Origin: Cristatella mucedo | Taxonomy: Eukaryota; Bryozoa; Phylactolaemata; Cristatellidae | Length of the DNA stretch: 64,000 nt | Assembly: GCA_009760855.2 (NCBI GenBank) | Contig: WPIO01000068.1 | Location: 661,001 to 725,000 of the forward strand | Reading direction: 5' to 3' | Part shown: in pieces, positions 38,083 through 47,984 of the stretch | How the letters are laid out: every line of letters begins with the position of its first letter | Numbering within the stretch: the stretch's first letter is position 1 | Notes under the pieces: generated by a model | The model's database searches: none | What the model saw: only the letters and a program-made list of their open reading frames with translations | Told to the model about the DNA's origin: nothing | Made by a program: the position numbers and the translations under genes

Positions 38083-38110
38083 GCATATATATAAATAAAT
38101 AAATAAATAA

Positions 38111-38144
<34 letters not shown>

Positions 38145-38220
38145 ATAAATAAATAAATATATATATATATATATATGCGTGCGTGTGTGCGTGTGTGTTT
38201 GTGTGCGTGTGTGTTTGTGT
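38083..38220. repeat. TAAA/TA/GTGT microsatellite
   Basis: (aaat)n, then (ta)n, then (gt)n-rich sequence. It directly abuts the AT-rich end of the SINE-A and probably expanded from its tail. Confidence 0.9.
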
Positions 38221-38352
38221 AATTCATTTGTATATATTACTAGGATAACTTAATTTCTGTTCATAGCTTTATATATGTACGGCTCGCGCCTTCCACCGTG
38301 GCTAGACCTTGGTCGGGGCAAACGCCTTCATTACTAGGTCAAACCAGCCTGG
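38221..38352 (-). mobile_element. SINE-A copy (diverged)
   Basis: Minus strand. The head near 38352 includes TTTGACCTAGTAATGAAGG, with GCCCCGACCAAGGTCTAGC behind it. Tail hairpin arms are decayed; the terminus attcatttgtatat is kept. Interrupts the LINE-1 at 35395-38675. Confidence 0.75.
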
Positions 38353-38689
38353 AATTTATCTCCTACTTGCGTCAACACGTATCCTTCTTGACTTTACTTT
38401 AAAATAAACCAAAAACGCATATATTTCTCAAAGCATTTAAGGGGTCCATTTGATTTGAACTTTATGTGGTAATTCGTGCTGACACTCTGCATCCTTCTAC
38501 TAACCACACGTGCATGTTGACCCTGTGTATGTCACCCCTAAGCACGTTATTCCTGTTGTTTATCAAGAATTACACCACTCACAATTCGGTCGCGTTTCCT
38601 TTGCAGCAAATGTAAAGCGCCTGGAAAGAGATTGAGCTCTCTGGGGGCGCTATATCAAATGCATTATTCTTACGAGTGTTAAAATCCGC

Positions 38690-39300
38690 AACTAAGCTTG
38701 CCTGTCCTAACCGTGGAAGTTGCCAAGTCACAAAACTTCTTTCCAAGCTGCACAGACTTCTAGCCAAGCAACGCGTCGACTTCAAAGTTATGTAATTCAA
38801 TTTTAGGCTAATTCATTTGCTGGCTCCAGCCACCAATGAGATTTGAGATCTACTCTCCGCATCCGGTTAAGCAAAGTGCCACCAGCTCTCTGGAGTCTAG
38901 TCGTTAACCTATCGCTCTTGCAAGCCTCAAATACTTTGGAGACCATAACCGTAGTTCGTATGATCCCAAAGCCTGAATCTCACTTTCAACTTACGGCACG
39001 ACATCCTCTAACTTGAACAAGTTAAAAATTAAACTGAAAAAGCTTCCATCTGTAACAGCATTTAGCTGGTCCGTGGGGTGTGTTCTTTTTGTGCTTTTTC
39101 GCGATGATGACACTGCGAATGCAGCCACTAAGCGGCTTTGCACGCTGAACTTCGCTTGTAACCCAGATCCATGTTGTGCTTGTCGTCGTTGATCGTGCTA
39201 CCCCTAATTATTCGATCATGCTTCCGTACCAACAAATTTAACGTGTCTAGAAAGACCCTGATTTAAGCGATGGTGCTGTATGAAATTTCTTATTATTAAT
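38690..39300 (+). mobile_element. LINE-1 3' fragment
   Basis: Diverged RT C-terminus (aagcaacgcgtcgacttcaa near 38775), 3' UTR with GCATG-like repeats, tail near 39240-39300. It lies immediately behind another LINE-1 3' end in the same orientation. Confidence 0.75.
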
Positions 39301-40044
39301 AGTCATATATTATTAGCTAATTAAGCTTGCCATAAAGCATATTAAAAAGGGAATTCCGCGGTGCCCTAACTATTTTCCTTGGAGGCTCTATATTACTGAT
39401 TAACAAAATTTCTTCAACTCTAAGGCAGCACGGCACACTAAATGAGGCTCTGTAATAAAAATTTTAATGAACTTAGGGATATATTGAGCATACAGCATTA
39501 GAGTGAACGTATTTCTTCGCTTACATTGGGAATCATTCGTAAGCTCTCATTCATCTTCCATTAGGATAACTAAATTGAACAGTGGCGTCAGTCATATTTG
39601 CAGTTCATATGCACGAAAAAGTTAGGACTTGCCGCCGGCGTCGGTGTCTGCTTGAAATTACTTCGTCTCCCTGAGTCTTTGCTAAGGATGCATGTGCTGC
39701 GCTCAGATTACCTGCAGCTTTATGAATATTCCCATTCGTTCCCAGACGCTCCATCAGATTGCCAATCCTCACTTATAATTGTGTTGCCGCCTTTTTAACC
39801 GGCGGTCCTCAATTATTGCGGTTGGCATTCTTGCTATGGTGCTCAATGTTTTTTGTACTTGTCTAAGCATTAAAATAAGCATGAAGTTAAGCATTCGTTA
39901 TTGATTTACTATCTAGCTATTAGTTGCTAAGTGCCTTATTGAGTATGTAGTTCTTCAATTATGCCAAACAAGTATCCTGCAATGATTTTATTTTTTCATC
40001 TTACGCTTATTTAAAATAGAAATAATGATAAAATAACTCTTGCG

Positions 40045-40216
40045 CCGAGCTGGTTTTGTTCAGCGGTTAAGGTGCTCGCCCCGACCAAGTTCTGGCTGAG
40101 GTCGTGCTCGCCCCGACCAAGTTCTGGCTGAGGTCGTAGACTTGAGCCCCGACGCATATGCGAAGCACCTACATTGTGATTAATTTCTCTTTGGGTGCTA
40201 CATAAATGAATAATTT
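40045..40216 (+). mobile_element. SINE-A copy with internal duplication
   Basis: Head CCGAGCTGGTTTTGTTCAGC, tail GAAGCACCTA...TTGGGTGCT, ATAAATGAATAA end. Positions 40073-40104 are repeated exactly at 40105-40136, duplicating the tract between the two presumed promoter boxes. Confidence 0.9.
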
Positions 40217-40302
40217 AAAAGCACACTTAAAAACAAAAATAAATGTACATTGGAATTAAGTAGCATCAATTATAAGCTGGAAATGTGTAAGAAAATACTT
40301 AC

Positions 40303-40437
40303 TAACGTGTTGACGACTACTCCGTTGCATTGTATTTTAGTGCCGAAATGTATAGGCCCTGATCCCTGTGATATAAATCTCTCCGCTCTTTTGATTGCGA
40401 ACTTTTCTCCGACGACTGTCTTCAATATCGCAAAGAT
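40303..40437 (-). CDS. UBR1/2-like gene, fifth exon (ClpS-like region, second half)
   Basis: 135 bases from acceptor catatttgtattag to donor ACGTTA|gtaagt, phase 0 both sides, 45 codons: residues 224-268, starting IFAILKTVVGEKFAIKRAER. This corresponds in position to the helix after the loop of the ClpS-like domain of UBR1 (VIYSLQRAL...). The conserved G-R-A/V strand may be represented by GPIHFGTKIQ. The only strongly spliced frame is open throughout. Confidence 0.8.
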
Positions 40438-40540
40438 CTAATACAAATATGCCAAGCTTTTTATACTTGAATACTCAGCTTATGACTAAATGCTTCTATT
40501 ATCATGTACGATAATTAAAAGAGATGTTAACTTGGCTTAC

Positions 40541-40741
40541 TTCTTCTTTGGCAGGTAGCCATGAGTAATTCATTGTAGCTGTGTGTTCCTTGATGAGTTT
40601 AATCTTGCGTGTTGCTTCAGCAAGGCCTTCTGGCAGTTTCAACTTATTTGATGAGCTTAGCACGTAAAATGCATAGTGAAGGAGCTTCTGAAATAGTAGC
40701 TCACTTCTCGAAGTCATATCTCCAAAACTGGTTTGAATAGT
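40541..40741 (-). CDS. UBR1/2-like gene, fourth exon (linker and ClpS-like start)
   Basis: 201 bases from acceptor gcttttttattag to donor GAAGAA|gtaagc, phase 0 both sides, 67 codons: residues 157-223. It contains LLFQKLLHYAFYVLSSSNKL, fitting the long helix after the UBR box, and a basic helix (ATRKIKLIKEH). It ends NYSWLPAKEE, where UBR1 has its ClpS-like strand and NDEHH loop. That loop motif is absent here. Confidence 0.8.
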
Positions 40742-41094
40742 CTAATAAAAAAGCAGGCAGTAAATACCCCTACTACAGTCAAATAGCATAGTGATATATA
40801 ACGTTCATGAATCATATTTGTAGATTAGGAATAGTTTGATTACTAGGGGAGAGAGATCAATAATGGATCGTGGCCCAAGGAAGCTAAGCTCGAACTTAAC
40901 CGTCTGGATCATTGGTTAAGTTCTGGAGCAGTCACTGCTTAATTTCGGCTGAAATAAAAATTAAACCTTAAGGGCTGTCGCTATGCTAATTTTGTTATTG
41001 TATTAACCATATCAAAGTTCCTTTTTGTAGTTCACTTACTGTGACTACACTTGGCGCACAAGTGTGTTCGAATATTTCCATACCAAGTCAGCAT

Positions 41095-42089
41095 CTAAAA
41101 GAGCAGGGCCACACCATAAGACAGTAACTAACATAGTTTGTGTGTTTTATGTTTGCATGATTACAGTTGCATGTTTCGAATCAATTTCTGTATGTTCAAA
41201 ATCTCGATCGTCACTGAAACACTTTGATAGCCCCTATATAACTCGTCACCACACTAAATCTGTACAACAGAAACCAGTGTGCATCAAGTCTGGTCGCATC
41301 TAAATTATTTCATTTCAATTTATGAACGTATCAAATTAAAAACTCACATCAGAAAAGGTACAAAGGAATTTCAAGTATCATAACCTGGACAAGGATTCAT
41401 TAACACTGGAGGCTAAATTATGCCATTTTAGGAGTACTGCTAGCGGAAGAGTGCTTAACTGTACACGAAGATGCACAATGTAGTCTGCCTCTTTATAAAA
41501 GTCAGTCACCAAACTCGATAGCTAACCTTGGAACACTTCAAGAGAGCACAGTATTTTGTCAATCAAAAAATATTTCGAGATGAGCCAACAGATTAATTGC
41601 AAAAAATGAAGTATAGATTAATAATTGCTTGAATTTGTAGAAAGGGCATATGTGATAGTGTCAATGGTTTTCACTGGCTAGCTATCTGATAAAAAATCTG
41701 AAACGCTAATGTAGCTTATCAAAAGGATGCTTGCTATGTCATCGAGGCACACCCATCACACATAATACAAATAGCTTGCACAAACGCTAACTATTCAAGC
41801 ATGTACTGTCATCTAATGCCGTCGCTGGAGGTATTCAATAGAGAAAACGATTCCGTTGCGATGCTTTAGCAGTTGCGGAACCTCCATAGTATTAAGGTGA
41901 AGATAAAACCTCCTGTGGGTTTCAGCTCAGAGATTCAAAATTTCGGCTTTTAGTTTCCACGGGAGCTTGTGATCTGAATCTCAATTTACTCGGTGAATTT
42001 ATTTGTTTAGCTTAAAGCTAAACAAAGTAAGTAAATTGGCAGCCATTAAACCGTACACTTTGCATATGGTGATCAGAGAGTAATGCAGC
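41095..42089. other. AT-rich intron sequence
   Basis: Intron of the UBR-like gene; nothing recognised. Confidence 0.45.
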
Positions 42090-42860
42090 TAATAATAACA
42101 GTATTAATAATGCTCTTGATAAAACGTTCTCAGAGAACTCTCTCTCTCTCTCTAAACGCTTTACATTTCGTGCAAAGGGGAATGCAATTGAATGGTGAGT
42201 AATATCATGCTTGATAAACCAACAAAATGAATAACATGGTTAGGGGTGACATGCAGAGGGTCAGCATGCAAATGTGGTTAGTGGCAGCATGCACTGTGTC
42301 AGCACACATAAGCGCATGAAGGAAAAATCACAGGGACTCACTAAATGCTGTCCTAAATAAGTGTGTTTGTAAGTTCATTTTAAATGTGGTCAGGTCAGGG
42401 GATGTTCTGACGCAGGTAAAGAAGTGAGTTCCAGGCTTTGGGACCATACCCAATAAATGCAGGGTCTCAAATAGATTTGAGGTTTGTACGAGGTATTTGT
42501 AGACTGTTGGATTCCGAAAAGCTAGTGGTACGATGCTTGGCCTGATGGAGGAGAAGATCTGAGAGATAGGCTGGAGCCAACGAATGAAGTAACCTAAAAG
42601 TGAGCGACAAAACCTTGAAGTCGATCAGTTGCTTGACTTGGAGCCAGTGCAGGTCGGCGAGAAGTGGTGTACTGTGGCAACTGCGAAGCTCACGACAGAC
42701 AAGCCAAGCTGTGGAGATTTGCACCAGCTGCAATCGTCTGATCGCACATATTGGTAGGCGAGTAAGCAGTGAGTTGCAGAAGTCAAGACAGGATGTCATG
42801 AATGCATGGACCAACTTGGACATGATATCCTTATCTAAACAAGCCTGAATTTAAGCGCTA
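42090..42860 (-). mobile_element. LINE-1 3' part
   Basis: (aat)n tail and hairpin at 42090-42165, with the loop purine tract expanded to a (ct)n run at 42139-42153. 3' UTR to about 42450, RT C-terminus open on the minus strand at 42467-42823 (VHAFMTSCLDFCNSLLT). Truncated at about 42860. Confidence 0.9.
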
Positions 42861-43184
42861 CTTGTAGGGCTGCTTGGTCGATTGTAACCTGAAACTGGCT
42901 TAATGCAAGCAGCATGCTTTTTAAGTGCTAGAGCAAGTCGAAAAATCAATTTAAAAATGCAAAGAGACACTAAGCTGCTATTGGGGTACTGGAGGCTTGA
43001 AAATAGTCTTCGTTCAGATTAAGCTTTTATTAGGAATATAACAGCTAGCAAAGCCTATCTACTAAATCGTAGTGCCTTATTTGTCGTTTTATGATGACAT
43101 CATATATTACAGCTTCATTTTTATTAGTCAAATTATTAAACCTCTGTGTCGTTAGTACTAAGGTACTGAGTATAGCCTCTCGAA

Positions 43185-43490
43185 AGAAACCTCAAAATCG
43201 TTGGACATCGTGCCTTTAATTCGTATGCTTCCAAAGCCTGGAACTCACTGCTGACGCACGTCGCAACGTCCCTGACATGACTAAGTTTAAAAAATGCTTA
43301 AAAGGCATTTTTTACGGCATATTGAGGGTATGTGTGATCCGTCTTTCGCGTGGGCGTACGTGCTTAAGCTAGGCCTGCTGATTGTATACGTTTCTGCAAA
43401 CCTTTGGTAATGCTTTATCAGCAGCATCTGTAAAGTTCCCAGATAGAGATTTAGTTCTCCGATGGCACTATGCAACTTTACTATTTTATT
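43185..43490 (+). mobile_element. LINE-1 3' fragment
   Basis: Cctcaaaatcgttggacatc at the left, then the 3' UTR with most of the GCATG repeats lost, tail to tttattagtac. Old copy. Confidence 0.65.
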
Positions 43491-43849
43491 AGTACTAGTG
43501 TCAAGAATGGCTTGCTGTAAAACCCTATTAAGTATATCTTCCTGTAATACCATCATCCTTAATCCACCAATGGTGGCTTGCCAAAAATACCTCCGTTCCT
43601 CCCTGAGCGAGAGAGCGGCCTCGGGCGATTCCTAGCATGGTATGGACCTTTACCTGATTTCTTCGCGATTCCTTCGGGTACTCCGCTGCGACTATTAATG
43701 AGCCGTCCTCGTATATGCTACACAAAACAGGACATGCTTTGCATAAGGTGCCATGTTGCCATTAGTCAATACCTACCGGCGAACCGTCTTCGATGGCGTG
43801 AGTGAGAACCTTCCTGCATCCTGCGTTCGCTCATTAAACAGCTCTGACG

Positions 43850-46800
43850 TCAAAGTCTCCGACCCGTAACTTTAAAGCACTGAATATTACTTGTTGCTGT
43901 AGTAGATCATCTGCCGTGGCCCTGCACATTGCAAAACGTCGACCGGCGGAAGTTACTAAAGTCCAATTCAAATTCGAAGGGCCGGCTTCCGCCGGACTGG
44001 AGACACGCTGACGTGAATTCAAGTCACTTCATTGCCGTCACCCAGTTGTTGGACAGCCTCCTTATACCCGTCGACTAAATTTCCGCTCCCTAAAGACTAA
44101 AGGTTTACTTATCCACAATCGGGAGGTCCAGGAGAAGCTAGATGCATTTCAGCTTACTGCAACTTGGATGACGCCTTCTTCCAGTACCTGCATATCTGAG
44201 GCCACTCCACGCGGGTTCTCATTTTATCAGTCCATGCGTTCTGGCAATATTGATGACGGAATTGCAGCTGTTGTTTACGATTAGTTTGGAAATAAGACGT
44301 GCAGTTTTTCGCATTAGCCATCGTTTGAATCAGTTGCAATCAAGTCTTCATCAAAGACAATGCCTCTCACTAGTGTGATATATAGGCCTCCTTCTGGCTG
44401 TCTAAATTTTTTATAGAAGAGTTTTTAGAGTTCCTCGCTAAAATATTTGTGTGCAACAGACTGTTACTGATTGCTGGAGACTTCAATATTTACCTTGACC
44501 AGCCTATCAACACCCACGTCCTCTCATTTCTTGGCTGTCTGGAGAAATTTGGTTTGGTCCGACACGTTAATCACACCACCCACGTTGGTTGCCATATTTG
44601 AGATCTCGTAATCACCAAGGATGTCCACCTCACTGACCTTGCTGTGTGCCCACTAACCTTCTCAGATCATTGTTGAGTCTCGTTTACTGTTCCTGCTCTC
44701 TTGTACTTACAGGGTAATGTCGAACTTGTCAAGCGACGTAACTTACAAACCATTGACATAGTCAAGTTTTTGAAATCTATTTGTGGTTTAGGCCTTCTTG
44801 ATCTGCTTTCAGACGAGACCGGCAGTTTGGATACCCTACCCTCACTGCTGTAGAGGGCATGACACTCAGGATAGCTCTTGAACAGCAAGCTCCCGTTCAT
44901 TCTATCCGTGTACAATGTCGGAGAAATTTCTTTCAATTTACAAAAGAACTGCTGAAATGCCGGTTTAAGCGCAGGCTTGAACGTCGTTTTAAGAAATCTG
45001 CGTCTAATGCAGATCTAATCAATTTCAAAGACTTCCTTCAAGTTTATACCTGGTAGCTTAAAAAATCCAGGGCTTCTTTTTTCACTCGAAGGCTAAATTC
45101 CTGCCAGTCGCATCCTAAACAGATTTATAAGACAGTAAACCATATACTGGCCAATGCTGAGAGGTCAGACTCCCCAAATATTAAGGACTCTTCTGAAAAG
45201 TGCTTAGCCTTCTTCACTGAAAAATTGTGCACATTTGTGCCTCTATAATGCCGCTTCTATCTAAAACAATTGCTGTATCACAGCCTGTGACCATCCTTAA
45301 AAGGTTTTCCGAGGTTTCTGAATGATACGCGGCTACCTTAATTTGGTCTGGCCAAAAGAGCTCGCCTCCTGAAGACCCCATACTATCGTCGCAATGATCT
45401 TTACTGTGCAGAAAAACTTAGCCCTGCCATAACATAAATTGTGTATGCTTCTTTGGGAAAAGGGGTCGTCCCAAAGTCCCTCAAATTGGCAATAGTTAGA
45501 CCCACACCTAAAAAACCTGGATTAGATACAGAGGTCCTTGAAAACTAGCTCCTAGTTTCCCTTCTTCATTTATATATATATATATATATATATTATAATA
45601 TATGTATATATATATATATTATATATATTCATATATATAATATATATAATTCATTTATATAGCGCCCCAAGAGAACTTAATCTCTTGTCAGGCGCTTCAC
45701 TTATGCCTTGGGGCTCGAGCCCAAGACCTCAGTCAGACCGTGGTCGGGGCGAGCACCTTAACCGCTAGACCAAACCAGCTCGGCAACTTTCTTGTCAAAA
45801 ATTCTTGAAAAACTTTTGCTAAGCAGCTGATTGAACATATTGGAAAGAATGAAATGGCAGATACATTTCAATCAGGGTTTTAGAAGCAGCACACCACTGA
45901 AACTGCTCTCCTTCGAGTTAACCTTGACATTCTATATGACAATGGTGACAGGAATGTCACCGCCGTAGCTTTGCTAGGTCTGTAAGCTGCCTTCGACACC
46001 ATTGATCACGATGTTCCACTTGAACAATTGAGAACAACAATTGGTTTAGCAGACGAAGAACTGGCGTAATTTAAATCGTACTTGTCAGATCGTGTTCAAT
46101 CCGTGTAATGCCGGATTTAGGTCTCACAACCGATGCGGGTCACCTGTGGAGTCCCTCGAGGGTCTTTAATCGGTACCTTGCTGTTCTCCATTTATACTCA
46201 ACCTCCGGGAAAAGTGATTAAGACCCATGGAACAAGATATCACTTTCCTGCTGACGATGCTCTGCTGTATTTGTAATTCAAACCTTCGGAATCTGCTGCA
46301 GCTACTGAGAAACTGCATGCTTGCCTTGCCCACGTTAGATCGCGATTTCGGAAAACTTCTTTAAACTAAATGACGATAAAAGCGAACCGCTGCTCACAGG
46401 ACACCCTACGCATGGGGCTAGATTAAAGGCTTTGCTCTATTAATAGGTGATGCTGTTGTGCGACCACCACCCTGAGCTCGACAGTGAGGTGTCATTTACG
46501 ATAGCTGCCTAAATTTGAAAAGCTTCATTTAGAAGACTGCTTCTACCGCTAGCCATCACGTCCAATCACTATCCAAGATTATAAGCTGTCTCCCACAGTG
46601 GCTTGCAAAAATTTAACTAGCTCCATAGTTAGGTCTCGTCTTGATTATTGTAATTCCCTTTAGGCTGGGCTACCAAATAAAGCAAATAGGCCACTATAGC
46701 TTACTATGAATATGGCTGCAAAGCTGGTCTTCAAATCTTAGAGGTTTTATCATGTGTCGCCTTTGCTAAAAGAGCTAGGATGGATGCTGGTTGAGCGACG

Positions 46801-47315
46801 GAGACCGAACAGAGTTCTTAAGCTGACCCACAAGCCCGCCACGGCTTGGCTCCTTCGTACCTAGATGAACTGCTGCACTAGTTTCAGCTTCTTCGTTCCC
46901 TCAGGTCCCGTGTGGATAATAAATTAGCTGTTCCATTCCTCCGCTTAAAGACCGTTGGTGACAGAAGCTTCAGCTCTGCAGGTCCTAGACTGTGGAACTC
47001 GCTTCCACAATTTTTACGAAACGCCAACTACTTTCCTGCTGTTGACTATGGCTCATCCTTTTCAGCGGTCCTGAGCAGCTACTTCTATGCTATTCACTAC
47101 CTCAACTGCTCTACTGACTCAGCTATGCTTCCCACTTTCTCTTTGTGGCTGTTTGAGATGAGTCTTTTTCGCTACCGAATGCGTTCCGAAAGTCGCTTAG
47201 GCTGTAAATGTGCTATCCTAAACGCTCCTGCCTAACACCAACAAAATCTTTATGACTTTATGGAGTTACGGACGGATATAGGTTACGTAAAGTCTGTCCA
47301 CATTTAGAAACAACA
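43850..47315 (+). mobile_element. LINE-2, longest copy
   Basis: Second non-LTR family. The endonuclease starts near 44080 (FRSLKTKGLLIHNREVQEKL). Further blocks are a VIYRPPSGCLNFL block near 44380, IAGDFNIYLDQP near 44475, and an LTDLAVCPLTFSDH block near 44635. RT blocks run 45860-46600: a DTIDHDV-like block near 45995, a CGVPRGSLIG-like block near 46150 and a DDALLYL-like block near 46255. The C-terminus is open at 46912-47235 (GDRSFSSAGPRLWNSLP). The 3' end is tatggagttacggac, with a decayed (attac)n tail. Frameshifts and stops throughout. A SINE-A with TA repeat interrupts it at 45571-45783. It lies in the intron between the UBR-like third and fourth exons, on the opposite strand. Confidence 0.85.
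45571..45783 (-). mobile_element. SINE-A copy with TA repeat
   Basis: Full-length minus-strand SINE-A (45648-45783) with an intact head (CCGAGCTGGTTTGGTCTAGC), GGGCTCGAGCCCC, and hairpin arms AAGCGCC/GGGGCGCT. This is the cleanest SINE-A in the window. A (TA)n tract at 45571-45647 lies at its tail end. Inserted in LINE-2. Confidence 0.9.
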
Positions 47316-47465
47316 ACAACAATTACATAAAAACCCAAATCCTTAATGGTTCAGATGAAGCTATTTTTTAAAATTGACCATAATACTTCTTACAAATACC
47401 AGTTGAGAAAAAATATTGCCAATATTCGTTAAAAAGTGGATGTATTCATATTTAAAAGTGCATAC

Positions 47466-47579
47466 CCTGGAAAATGTTGAGTTCTCTGCTTGTATTCCAG
47501 TATGGAGATCGCATTGATAACCATTTCCAAATACTTCAGTTTGTCCACAACCGCACGAAAGACCACCTAGATATGAAAC
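47466..47579 (-). CDS. UBR1/2-like gene, third exon (UBR box, second half)
   Basis: 114 bases from acceptor aaatgcgttacag to donor CCAGG|gtatgc, phase 0 both sides, 38 codons: residues 119-156. It contains GGLSCGCGQTEVFGNGYQCDLH, shown here split as GGLSCGCGQTEV and FGNGYQCDLH. This matches the GGGFCDCGDTEAW...C..H end of the UBR box. The CxC, the next Cys and the His ligand are present. The two acidic residues of CDCGD, which contact basic N-degrons in UBR1/UBR2, are Gly and Gln. The intronic sequence beside it is unique, between LINE-2 and LINE-1 copies. Confidence 0.85.
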
Positions 47580-47680
47580 CTGTAACGCATTTAAATAAAT
47601 TTTTATTCACATGTATTCCGGCACAGAAACTCGGAGGATGCATAGTGTTAAAGCCAAGAAATGCTTTTACGTGAAAATAC

Positions 47681-47765
47681 CTGATAGTTATGCATACCAT
47701 GTACATTCCTGGAGTAGCAATCAACACAGACGATGCGGTCCGGATCATTAAAACCATTCCTGGAA
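47681..47765 (-). CDS. UBR1/2-like gene, second exon (UBR box, first half)
   Basis: 85 bases from acceptor cccatatacacag to donor TATCAG|gtattt, phase 2 in and 0 out, 28 codons: residues 91-118. NDPDRIVCVDCYSRNVHGMH matches the DPTCVLCMDCF..SVHKNH core: both Cys of CxxC and both His of HxxH are kept. Three upstream Cys of the family are Ser, Gly and Arg, coded TCC, GGT and CGC, each one substitution from a Cys codon. An earlier donor (CATG|gtatgc) would break the frame to the next exon and cut HxxH, so the later one is preferred. Confidence 0.85.
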
Positions 47766-47984
47766 CTGTGTATATGGGTATCGATTATTTTAAACATTTA
47801 CAATGAACTAAGCACGCATTTTTTCCAAGTAAGAGATGTAATTCCTACTCATGTGGTAGGATATTTAACATTTTAGTCTAATCAGTACATATTTAGAATT
47901 AGCCCAATTGCAAATATTTATTATTAGTCTTTCTTTTAAGCACACAGAACAATCAGACCGATGCATTTCTTGAACAATAATACA

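Larger units (their letters stand above)
35395..38675 (+). mobile_element. LINE-1, longest plus-strand copy (degenerate)
   Basis: This copy runs from 5' sequence through endonuclease to tail. Endonuclease pieces are at about 35640-36310: a TWMQSLNCLKI-like start, a VYRPP block near 35855, a GDLNFHLN-like block near 35950, and THIKGHTL near 36050. Linker and RT pieces run 36550-38070, with KTMPYGSVLGSTLF-like sequence near 37220 and a YADD site decayed to HTDK near 37320. The 3' UTR and hairpin end at 38675. It is broken at about 38075-38352 by an AT/GT microsatellite and a SINE-A. There are stops throughout, so it is an old copy. Confidence 0.8.

Noticed and set aside
41040-41094. Minus-strand exon of 55 bases with strong splice sites
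   Set aside because: Its outgoing phase 1 does not fit the exon at 40541-40741, and UBR1 alignment needs nothing between the UBR box exon and that exon.
43654-43717. Minus-strand exon of 64 bases (IYEDGSLIVAAEYPK)
   Set aside because: It needs incoming phase 2, but the UBR box exon ends in phase 0; it lies beside the LINE-2 5' region.
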